From the NCBI GenBank assembly GCA_963702055.1, contig OY969702.1, forward strand, positions 868,001 through 932,000: a DNA stretch of 64,000 bases, in the 5' to 3' direction. The position numbers and the translations under genes were made by a program. The notes beneath the pieces are model-generated. The model made no database searches, had not been told where the DNA came from, and worked only from the letters and a program-made list of their open reading frames with translations. The DNA is from CAWINX01 sp963702055. GTDB taxonomy: Bacteria > Actinomycetota > Thermoleophilia > Solirubrobacterales > 70-9. Positions 7,656-14,178 of this stretch are shown piece after piece (position 1 is the first letter of the stretch; each line of letters begins with the position of its first letter).

Positions 7656-8567
7656 TCATCCCGCCAGCCAGCTGATCAATCCCACCAGGGCAAGCACGCA
7701 ACCTCCGGCGAGCAGCGCCGGGACCCGCAGAATCCGCATCTTGGCCTGAGCCGTCTCCGTGAAGGCCAGGGCCACGCAGAGCAACGCGACGCCGCCGGCG
7801 AGGCAACCCAGGCGGGCGTCAAACCCACCCCAGTGAGGCAGGAAGAGCTCGGCGGCGACGACCAGCACGAGCCAGTGCCGGGCGGCGGCGCTCCACTCCA
7901 GCAGGGCGAGGTCGCGGCCGGCGTACTCGAGCAGCGGCCCCTCGTGGATCATCGTCAGCTCGAGGTGGGTGTCGGGATTGTCGATCGGCTGGCGCCCGGT
8001 CTCGAAGAGGACGACGATGCCGAATGCGAGCCCCGCGCACCAGTGGGCCGGCTGACTCCAGGCGGCCGCGCCGTTGGCGGCGGCGCTCATCGCCACGAGG
8101 TCGGTGCTGCCGGAGGGCAGCGCGGCAAGGATCAGCGCCAGGACCAGCAACGCCTCCGCGAAGACCGACAGGGTGAGGTCGCGGCTCGACCCCATCAGCG
8201 CGAACCCCGACCCGGTGTCCCAGCTCGCCGCGGCGAGGGCGAACCGCGCCAGGGCGAACAGCCCGACGAGGACGACCGCGTCGTTGCCGAGCGGCCAATC
8301 GGGCGAGAGGCCGGCGATCGGCACCAGGAACAGGGCGAGGACCATCGCCGCGGCGACGAGGCAAGGGGCGAGGCGATAGACGAGCGTCGTCGGCTGCGGG
8401 TCGACAAGCGTCTTTCCCCAGAGCCGGCGTAGCTCCCGGTAGGGCTGCAGCGGAGAGGGGCCGCGACGTCCCTGTAGGCGAGCCTTGAGGGTCTGAATCG
8501 TCCCGGGAAGCAGCGGCGCCAGAGCGAGGCCGCCGATCACCTGGATGACTCCGGCCAGCGCGATCAT
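7656..8567 (-). CDS. hyfC: Membrane anchor subunit HyfC/HycD (NuoH-like)
   Basis: A 303-aa membrane protein of the NuoH/HycD family, which holds the soluble electron-transfer module to the membrane arm. Recognisable blocks are PLQPYRELRRLWGK (about residue 39), GSSRDLTLSVFAEALLV (about 130) and DNPDTHLELTMIHEGPLLEY (about 195-215), the acidic loop typical of HycD. About eight membrane segments are apparent. Its start overlaps the hyfB stop by 4 bp. Homologues are HyfC/HycD of E. coli and Rv0084 of M. tuberculosis. In that family the loop glutamates couple redox change to ion movement. Confidence 0.9.
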   Translation of the reverse strand: MIALAGVIQVIGGLALAPLLPGTIQTLKARLQGRRGPSPLQPYRELRRLWGKTLVDPQPTTLVYRLAPCLVAAAMVLALFLVPIAGLSPDWPLGNDAVVLVGLFALARFALAAASWDTGSGFALMGSSRDLTLSVFAEALLVLALILAALPSGSTDLVAMSAAANGAAAWSQPAHWCAGLAFGIVVLFETGRQPIDNPDTHLELTMIHEGPLLEYAGRDLALLEWSAAARHWLVLVVAAELFLPHWGGFDARLGCLAGGVALLCVALAFTETAQAKMRILRVPALLAGGCVLALVGLISWLAG

Positions 8568-10516
8568 CCGATCGCTCCCGTTCGCACCAGAACGAGCAGC
8601 CCCAGAAGCAGGGCAAGCAGGTAGGCGGCGTAGGCGCGAACGCTGCCGGACTGCAGGCGACGGACGAATCGAGCGCCGGACAGCGCGCCACGCTGCAATG
8701 GCCCGTACAGCAGTGTGTCGAACAGGTGAGGGATCTCCCCGCTGTAGCGGATGCTCCGTAACTGGCCGCCTTCATGCGTCGCCACCACCTCCCGCCGGGG
8801 CCGCAGCACCGCCTCCAGGACCAGCCGCAACGGCTTCGTGAAACCGGCCGAACTCCAGTTCAGCGCGGGCTCGATCCGCTGGCCGCAGGCCCAGGCCGGC
8901 GCCGGCGCGGCGCGGCGGGAACCGCGCAAGCGCCAGAGCAGCGCGCTCAGCGCGAGGAGTCCGACCAGGAGCCATGGCGAGGGAAGCGATCCGGTGCCCG
9001 GGATGGAAAGACCGGGTTCGGCCGAGAGGCTCCGCGGCTGGGGGGCAAGCTCCATCAGCGACGGAATCAACAGGCCGGGGACCGCGCCGAGGGCGACGCA
9101 GCAGCCGGCGAGGAACGCCGGGCCGAACCTCATGCCGGGTGGCGCCTCCACCGCCGCCTCCGCCTCGGCTCGGCGGGGAGCGCCGAGCAGCACCAGCCCG
9201 ACCACCTTGACGAAGCAGAAAACGGCGAGTGCGGCAGTCGCGGCGAGGCCGGCGGTCGCGAGGGCGCCGGCGAGGCCAAGCCCGAGGGAGGGACCGAGGG
9301 CGACATGAATCAGCGCCTGGAGGGTGAGCCACTCCGAGGCGAAGCCGTTCAGAGGGGGCACGCCGGCGATCGCCATCGAGCCGACCAGGAAAGCTCCGCC
9401 CGTCCAGGGCATGCGCCGCAGCAGCCCGCCGATGCGGTCCAGGTCGAGGCTGCCCACCGCGCGCTCGAAGGCGCCGGCCGCCAGGAACAGCAGCGCCTTA
9501 AACACCGCGTGGTTGAGGATGTGGAGGAGAGCGGCGGCGAAGGCGATCGCCGCCCAGGTCGAATCGCCCTCAGAAGCGAAGAGGATCGATGCGCCGAGGC
9601 CGAGCGCGACGATCCCGATGTTCTCGATCGAGTGAAAGGCGAGTAACCGCTTCAGGTCGTGCTGAACCAGCGCGTAGAGCACGCCGCCGAGCGCGGACAG
9701 CAGTCCCAAGCCAAGAACCACGAGCCCCGCCCACAGCGGCGGCGGGGCGGCCCACTCGAAGAGGACGCGGATCAACCCGTACAGGGCGACCTTGATCATC
9801 ACCCCCGACATCAGCGCGGAGACGTGGCTCGGCGCGACGGGATGAGCGCGCGGCAGCCACGAGTGCAGGGGCATCAGGCCGGCCTTGGTGCCGAACCCGA
9901 CGATCGCGGCGGCGATGACGAACGCCTGGACCCCGGCGCCCTGAGCGGCGAGCGCCGCCGGGTCGCCCAGCGCTCCGTAGTGGGCCAGCGCGAGCACGCA
10001 GATCCAGACGCCGGCGCCCCCCAGGTGGGTGACCGCGAGGTAGACGTAGACGGCATGGCGGACCGAGGCGCCGCTGTCGCGCACGAGGATCGCGGCGGCC
10101 GGCGCGAGGGTCATCAGCTCCCAGAAAGCGAGGAACGTGGACGGGTCCCGCGCCGTCACGACGCCGAGAAGGGCGACAAGGAACAACCCGCACAGGGCCA
10201 CCAGGGCGCGGCTGCGAGCGACACCCTCCAGGTAGCCGCGCGTGTAGACCAACGCCGGCACGGCGATCAGCGCGAGCGTGCCCATGAAGAAGCCAGTGAG
10301 ACCGTCGATGCCCAGGGCCGGGTCGAGACTGCTACGGAAATCGGCGCCGACCGCCGGCGCTCCAAACAGAATGAGGGCGCCGGTGATGCCCAGCAGCGCG
10401 ACACCCGCTACCTGGAGAGCGAGTGCCGACACGAGAGCCCGGCTTGCCACTGGCGTCAACGTGCCGGCAACAAGCAGCGCAGCACCGAGCAGGGCTAGAA
10501 GTTCAAGGTCACTCAA
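8564..10516 (-). CDS. hyfB: Proton-pump-type membrane subunit HyfB (HycC/NuoL-like)
   Basis: A 650-aa membrane protein with roughly 14-16 segments. The NuoL-type ion path is visible: FGTKAGLMPLHSWLPRAHPV around residues 207-226, a lysine in GVMIKVALYGL shortly after, and HDLKRLLAFHSIENIG near 288. The C-terminal third carries the Hyf/Hyc-specific region, including WACGQRIEPALNWSSAGFTKP and the terminal membrane segment with SGSVRAYAAYLLALLL. It is the first structural gene, 15 nt after arsR. It corresponds to HyfB of E. coli and Rv0083 of M. tuberculosis. No hyfA-type ferredoxin gene and no hyfD gene are present. Confidence 0.9.
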   Translation of the reverse strand: MSDLELLALLGAALLVAGTLTPVASRALVSALALQVAGVALLGITGALILFGAPAVGADFRSSLDPALGIDGLTGFFMGTLALIAVPALVYTRGYLEGVARSRALVALCGLFLVALLGVVTARDPSTFLAFWELMTLAPAAAILVRDSGASVRHAVYVYLAVTHLGGAGVWICVLALAHYGALGDPAALAAQGAGVQAFVIAAAIVGFGTKAGLMPLHSWLPRAHPVAPSHVSALMSGVMIKVALYGLIRVLFEWAAPPPLWAGLVVLGLGLLSALGGVLYALVQHDLKRLLAFHSIENIGIVALGLGASILFASEGDSTWAAIAFAAALLHILNHAVFKALLFLAAGAFERAVGSLDLDRIGGLLRRMPWTGGAFLVGSMAIAGVPPLNGFASEWLTLQALIHVALGPSLGLGLAGALATAGLAATAALAVFCFVKVVGLVLLGAPRRAEAEAAVEAPPGMRFGPAFLAGCCVALGAVPGLLIPSLMELAPQPRSLSAEPGLSIPGTGSLPSPWLLVGLLALSALLWRLRGSRRAAPAPAWACGQRIEPALNWSSAGFTKPLRLVLEAVLRPRREVVATHEGGQLRSIRYSGEIPHLFDTLLYGPLQRGALSGARFVRRLQSGSVRAYAAYLLALLLGLLVLVRTGAIG

Positions 10517-10531
10517 CTGAATGCCAGATGC

Positions 10532-10921
10532 CTAAGCGCGGCTGGTTCCGGCCGTTCGCTTGGCGGCGACTTTGCGAGCTTTCGGCGGTGGGCCGTCCAA
10601 CTCGCCAAGCAGAGCTTGAGTTTCCTCCAAATGGGAGCTGATCAGCTGTCGAGCCGTCTCGAGCAACTGGAAGGTGCGGGGATCGCGCACGCGGTAGTAG
10701 ACGTTCGTCCCGTCACGCCGCGACTCAAGCAATCCCTGCCGGCGCATGGCCCCGAGATGCTGGGAGGCCCCACTGGAGTCGATCTCCAACTCTGCCTGCA
10801 GCTCGCCGACCGTCAGCTCCCCGTCTCTCAGCAACTCCAGGATGCGAACCCGCGCCGGGTGACCCAGCGTACGGAAGAAGTCCGCCTTGATTCGATGGAT
10901 GGGCTGCGGGGGTCCAGCCAT
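10532..10921 (-). CDS. ArsR-family repressor heading the hydrogenase-like operon (Rv0081-like)
   Basis: A 129-aa winged-helix protein. The ATG at 10921 (MAGPPQPIHRIKADFF) is used because the AT-rich promoter and operator lie just upstream; the longer open frame runs through tRNA genes. The DNA-binding fold is clear: FFRTLGHPARVRILELL (about 15-31), the recognition helix in SSGASQHLGAMRRQGLL (about 49-65) and the wing ESRRDGTNVYYRVRD. There are no cysteines, so classical Cys metal sensing is unlikely. The C-terminus is short and basic. It is the first gene of the operon, 15 nt before hyfB. M. tuberculosis has the same arrangement: Rv0081, an ArsR-type hypoxia regulator, heads Rv0082-Rv0087. 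Autoregulated control of the complex is therefore a strong inference. Confidence 0.88.
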   Translation of the reverse strand: MAGPPQPIHRIKADFFRTLGHPARVRILELLRDGELTVGELQAELEIDSSGASQHLGAMRRQGLLESRRDGTNVYYRVRDPRTFQLLETARQLISSHLEETQALLGELDGPPPKARKVAAKRTAGTSRA

Positions 10922-10937
10922 GTGACATGGATAGCAT

Positions 10938-10957
10938 ATCTTAAAAAGAATTAAGAT
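10938..10957. promoter_or_regulatory. Palindromic operator upstream of arsR-hyf
   Basis: A perfect inverted repeat, atcttaa-N6-ttaagat, lies 16 bp upstream of the arsR start in a strikingly AT-rich stretch (10921-10970) within otherwise GC-rich DNA. Size and symmetry match sites bound by ArsR-family dimers, and the position would overlap the operon's promoter. This is the only such repeat noticed in the arsR-tRNA gap. Binding is inferred. Confidence 0.75.
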
Positions 10958-11085
10958 TATGCAATAGAAGAACTGCCTCAGGGCATGACTCCGATGAACG
11001 GATGCGGATGCGCATCCTGGGACGCGAACCGGACGCGGTCGAAGCGGAGATACCACTGAAAGTCGCTGAGGCCGGAAACGTCGAG

Positions 11086-11159
11086 CGGGGCAGCCAGGAC
11101 TCGAACCTGGAATCGCCGGTTTTGGAGACCGGTGCCTTAGCCAGTTGGGCCACTGCCCC
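11086..11159 (-). tRNA. trnW: tRNA-Trp (CCA)
   Basis: A full cloverleaf: seven-base acceptor ggggcag/ctgcccc, anticodon stem ccggt/accgg around loop CTCCAAA (anticodon CCA), and a T arm with GGTTCGAGTCC. There is no encoded CCA end. Its 3' half, plus four downstream bases, is duplicated exactly at 3583-3632. In the integration model the island lies on the 3' side of this gene, which remains functional. Confidence 0.95.
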
Positions 11160-11197
11160 GAGAAATCGGGATCGTAACGAGCCTGGGTCGTGCTCAG

Positions 11198-11282
11198 TGC
11201 GGGCGGAGGGACTTGAACCCCCACGGGCCGAAGCCCACCAGGACCTAAACCTGGCGCGTCTGCCAAATTCCGCCACGCCCGC
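11198..11282 (-). tRNA. trnL: tRNA-Leu (UAG)
   Basis: Acceptor gcgggcg/cgcccgc, anticodon stem ccagg/cctgg with loop TTTAGGT (anticodon UAG), a long variable arm (tgggcttcggccc region) as expected for a class II leucine tRNA, and a T arm GGTTCAAGTCC. It reads CUA and other CUN codons by wobble. It lies 38 nt upstream of tRNA-Trp on the same strand, so the two may be co-transcribed. Confidence 0.95.
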
Positions 11283-11339
11283 GTGGCCGCTCTGCGCACT
11301 TAATGCGCCGCCAATGGCGCATCGTCGCTCTTAGATTCT

Positions 11340-11885
11340 ATGATCGACGGCGTGGCGGTTGGAGAGGTCAGGCCCGGTTATGAGCTGCGGCGCCCAAATC
11401 GGGAGAAAGCGGAGTCGGTCACGACCAAGTTCGTGGTCGTCTTCCTGCTCGCCGTTACGGCGGCGATTTTGGCGCTTGTCACGATCACCGGCTTCTCTCT
11501 GCTCGACGGCGGCACGAGCATGGGAATCATCTGCCTGATCTTCGCGCTGATCTACGCGATGTTCGCCTTCTTCGCCGCGCGCTGGAACCGGGGAGTGCTT
11601 CCCGTCGCCGCCGCCCTTTCGATGATCCTCGCGATCTTCTGCGCGGTCGGCGCCGACAGCTGGTTCGCCCGCGACAAGGCGGGCTTCGCCGACGCGCTGA
11701 TTCCGGTCCCGCTGATCGGCCTGCTGGTCGCGCTGCTCATCCCCCTCCAGATCATCCTGATCGTCGTCGCCTTGGTCGCCTTCAACCAGGAGTGGCACGT
11801 CGAGGAGGAGCGCCCAATCGGCTCCGGCGAAGACTACGGCGCCGGCGCCCCACCGGACCACCAGGCCCCTCCGCAGCCGGCGTAG
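11340..11885 (+). CDS. Small four-span membrane protein of unknown function
   Basis: A 181-aa protein with a hydrophilic N-terminus (about 28 residues), four hydrophobic segments (about 29-51, 59-80, 86-103 and 119-145) and a Pro/Gly-rich acidic cytoplasmic tail. I do not recognise a characterised family. The ATG at 11340 is the first good start after the divergent tRNA-Leu gene. A short inverted repeat, atgcgcc-N6-ggcgcat, lies at about 11301-11320 upstream and may be regulatory. It converges with the sulfur operon downstream, 10 nt away, with no obvious link. Confidence 0.7.
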   Translation: MIDGVAVGEVRPGYELRRPNREKAESVTTKFVVVFLLAVTAAILALVTITGFSLLDGGTSMGIICLIFALIYAMFAFFAARWNRGVLPVAAALSMILAIFCAVGADSWFARDKAGFADALIPVPLIGLLVALLIPLQIILIVVALVAFNQEWHVEEERPIGSGEDYGAGAPPDHQAPPQPA

Positions 11886-11895
11886 AGACCGGCGC

Positions 11896-12402
11896 CTAGG
11901 TGAAGATGATCTGCCCGCCCGCGGCGAGAGCGTAGAACTCGCCGACGGTGATGATGTCGGTCACCTGGGGGATGAGGTCATCACTGGTCAGGCCGAACAG
12001 GTCGACGGAGGCCTTGCACCCGTAGAGGGGCGCGCCCGAGTCGGCGATCATCTCGAGGAACTCGGGGATCGGCGGAATGTCCAGCTTCTCCATCTCCTGC
12101 GCGAGTTTGCGCGTGACCAGCGCGGAGATGCCCGGGATCCCACCGGCCCAGGTGGCGAGGTGCAGGCCCGGGTTGCCGACCGTCGCGACCTTGACGTTCT
12201 CCTGTTTGGCCTTGTTGATCGCGTCCAGCCCGAAGAAGGTGAAGAACACGCTGGCCTCGATGCCCTCCATGCGGGCGCCGTTGGCCATGATCAACGCCGG
12301 GTAGATCCCCTCGAGGGAACCCTTGGAGACGATGATCGAGACCTTCTCGATCGTCTCCGACTCGGAGGCCGCCGGCTTGACCTGCTCGACCGTCTCGCTC
12401 AT
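11896..12402 (-). CDS. DsrE/DsrF-like sulfur-relay protein (DsrE2 type)
   Basis: A 168-aa soluble protein starting at the ATG at 12402. After a charged N-terminal tail it has the DsrE/F/H-type alpha/beta pattern: VSIIVSKGSLEGIYPALIMA (about 24-43), SVFFTFFGLDAINK (about 54-67) and a conserved Cys in GAPLYGCKASVDLFG (about 126-140). In DsrE2-type proteins that cysteine carries persulfide during sulfur transfer. The gene is last in an operon with a flavoprotein related to sulfide:quinone oxidoreductase and a TusE-like protein, which supports a role in handling sulfane sulfur. A generic peroxiredoxin-like annotation is the alternative. Confidence 0.82.
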   Translation of the reverse strand: MSETVEQVKPAASESETIEKVSIIVSKGSLEGIYPALIMANGARMEGIEASVFFTFFGLDAINKAKQENVKVATVGNPGLHLATWAGGIPGISALVTRKLAQEMEKLDIPPIPEFLEMIADSGAPLYGCKASVDLFGLTSDDLIPQVTDIITVGEFYALAAGGQIIFT

Positions 12403-12416
12403 CTCATCCTCGCTTT

Positions 12417-12734
12417 CTAGATGCAGCCGCGTGGCTTGGGGATGCCGGCGATCTTGGCCGCCAGCTTCGCGGGCCCCTTCGGGAACAGTTGGTACAGCTC
12501 TTTGATCGGCACGCCGGAGGCTTTCCCGAGCGTGCGGATCGACGGCGCCGCACCGTCCTCCAGGTAGGCGTGGCGCATGAAGTTGATCACGAGCCAGTGG
12601 CGTTCGGTGAGCTGCTCGATCCCGCTCTCGGCGGCGATCTCCTCCGCCACCTGCTCGTTCCACTGATCGGGCTTCTCCAGGAAGCCCTCGGCGTCGACCT
12701 CGACCGGCGTGCCGGCGTAGGTGAGGGTGCTCAT
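12417..12734 (-). CDS. tusE: TusE/DsrC-family sulfur carrier (single C-terminal Cys)
   Basis: A 105-aa protein. The ATG at 12734 shares its last base context with the upstream stop (TGATG), so translation is coupled. Family blocks are clear: DAEGFLEKPDQWNEQVAEE (about 14-32), LTERHWLVINFMRHAY (about 43-58) and the C-terminal arm AGIPKPRGCI with the near-terminal cysteine. True dissimilatory DsrC has a second cysteine about ten residues before this one; here that position is alanine (KLAAKIAG). The protein is therefore a one-cysteine, TusE-type carrier. No dsrAB genes are in the window. With the adjacent flavoprotein and DsrE2 gene it suggests a persulfide relay. Confidence 0.88.
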   Translation of the reverse strand: MSTLTYAGTPVEVDAEGFLEKPDQWNEQVAEEIAAESGIEQLTERHWLVINFMRHAYLEDGAAPSIRTLGKASGVPIKELYQLFPKGPAKLAAKIAGIPKPRGCI

Positions 12735-14005
12735 CAAGTGTCTCCTCCTTCGCTTGCGGCCGGCTGCTTGCCGGCCATCGACATCTGCGCATCGATCCCC
12801 GGCACGTCGCGGCCGGGAAGCAGCATATGCCAGTAAAGCGGCTGGAAGGCGAGCTTGGCGAGGTGGTTGAGGCGGGACTCGCGCAGCAGCGGCAGCGGCC
12901 CGACGTGTGCGCCCGGGTAGCGGCCCGGCAGCGGCTCCACCTCGTAGTTGAAGTCGATCAGCAGCGCCTTGTGGAAGCCGCTCTCGATGAAGCAGTTGAC
13001 GTGCCCGTCGTAGCTTCCCACCAGCTCCTCTCCCGCCAGGAAGTGTCCGATGTTCGCCACCAACGTCTCGCCCTCGAAGTGGGTGGCCGAGCCCGCCTTG
13101 GAGGTCGGCAGATTGGCCGCGTCGCCGATCGCGAACACGTTGGGGGCGACCTTGCTCTGCAGCGTATGAGGCTCGGTCGGGACGAACCCCAGCTCGTCGC
13201 CGAGCCCCTGCGAGCGGGCGACGAACTCCGCGCCGCCGTGCAGCGGGATCGCGACCAGCAGGTCGAAGGGGAGCTCACGCTCGTCCCAGCTCACCAGCCT
13301 CCCCGTCTCCCCGTCGACCCGACCGGTCGCGAACTCCGCCTCCAGGGTGATGCCCCGCTGCTCCAGCATGCCGGCGAGGTGCTCGGCCGCAACCGGCTTG
13401 GTGAAGGCGGCGTCGAGCGGCGTGACGTAGGTGATCTCGACCTCTGAGCGCACGCCGCGCTCGCGCAGGAACCAATCCGCCAGGAAGCAGAACTCGAGCG
13501 GCGCGACCGGGCATTTGATCGGCATATCGACCAGGTTGACGACGAGCCGCCCGCGATCGAACGAGGCCAGCGCATCACGCAGCGCCACAGCGTCCTCCAG
13601 CGAGTAGAAGGCGTGCGCCTTCTCGCCCCAGCCAGGGCCTGTCAACCCCTCGGTCTCGTCGAACAGCAGCGACGCGCCGCTCGCGACGACCAGCACGTCG
13701 TAGTCGAGCGTCGACCCGTCACCCAGGTGCACGGCGCTGGCGTCCATCTCGACTCGGTCGACTCCGGCCAGCCGGAAGTCGATCCCGTCGTGCAGCTGCT
13801 CGCGGCGGGAGCGGACGATCGCCTCGGGCTCGGTGAGGCCGAAGGGCACGAAGAGCAGGCCGGGCTGGTAGAGGTGGCGGTCGTCGCGATCGACCACGAC
13901 GATCTCAGCCGCGTCGCCGTGAAGCTTGCGCAGGCGGTTCGCGGTGAGCGTGCCGGCCGTCCCCGCGCCGAGGATGACAATGCGGTGATCCACGCCGCAA
14001 ATCAT
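12734..14005 (-). CDS. Sulfide:quinone oxidoreductase-like FAD flavoprotein
   Basis: A 423-aa flavoprotein (ATG at 14005; the longer open frame runs through a tRNA gene). It has an N-terminal dinucleotide fold HRIVILGAGTAGTLTANRL, the FAD ribityl/phosphate block VFAIGDAANLPTSKAGSATH (about residue 300), and SQR-type cysteines in MPIKCPVAPLEFCF (about 167) and HVNCFIESG (about 346). A third Cys of type I SQR near residue 128 was not seen. Members oxidise sulfide and pass electrons to quinone at the membrane surface; a hydrophobic C-terminal stretch (LAFQPLYWHMLLPG) could anchor it. It heads an operon with tusE and dsrE2, which favours sulfide oxidation over a type II NADH dehydrogenase role. 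Confidence 0.85.
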   Translation of the reverse strand: MICGVDHRIVILGAGTAGTLTANRLRKLHGDAAEIVVVDRDDRHLYQPGLLFVPFGLTEPEAIVRSRREQLHDGIDFRLAGVDRVEMDASAVHLGDGSTLDYDVLVVASGASLLFDETEGLTGPGWGEKAHAFYSLEDAVALRDALASFDRGRLVVNLVDMPIKCPVAPLEFCFLADWFLRERGVRSEVEITYVTPLDAAFTKPVAAEHLAGMLEQRGITLEAEFATGRVDGETGRLVSWDERELPFDLLVAIPLHGGAEFVARSQGLGDELGFVPTEPHTLQSKVAPNVFAIGDAANLPTSKAGSATHFEGETLVANIGHFLAGEELVGSYDGHVNCFIESGFHKALLIDFNYEVEPLPGRYPGAHVGPLPLLRESRLNHLAKLAFQPLYWHMLLPGRDVPGIDAQMSMAGKQPAASEGGDT

Positions 14006-14051
14006 CCCCACCCCGCCCGGCCGGGGCATCCGTGCAAAGCCGCAATGCGAG

Positions 14052-14134
14052 TGCCGGAGGTGGGAGTCGAACCCACACGCCCTTTCGAGCAATTGATTTT
14101 GAATCAATCGTGTCTGCCGTTCCACCACTCCGGC
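14052..14134 (-). tRNA. trnL: tRNA-Leu (CAA)
   Basis: Acceptor gccggag/ctccggc, anticodon stem attga/tcaat around loop TTCAAAA (anticodon CAA), a long variable arm (tgctcgaaagggcg region) typical of class II tRNAs and a T arm GGTTCGACTCC. It reads UUG. It is located between the SQR-like gene and the divergent acetoacetyl-CoA synthetase gene. Confidence 0.95.
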
Positions 14135-14178
14135 GTGGAGTGAACGATAGTCGCCACGCCCCGGGATAATCAGCGCGG

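Noticed and set aside
3583..11159. Prophage or integrative conjugative element
   Set aside because: No integrase, capsid, portal, relaxase or conjugation genes are present; only the tRNA repeat suggests integration.
10922..11299. N-terminal extension of the ArsR protein
   Set aside because: The frame runs through the operator and both tRNA genes; the ATG at 10921 gives a normal ArsR length.
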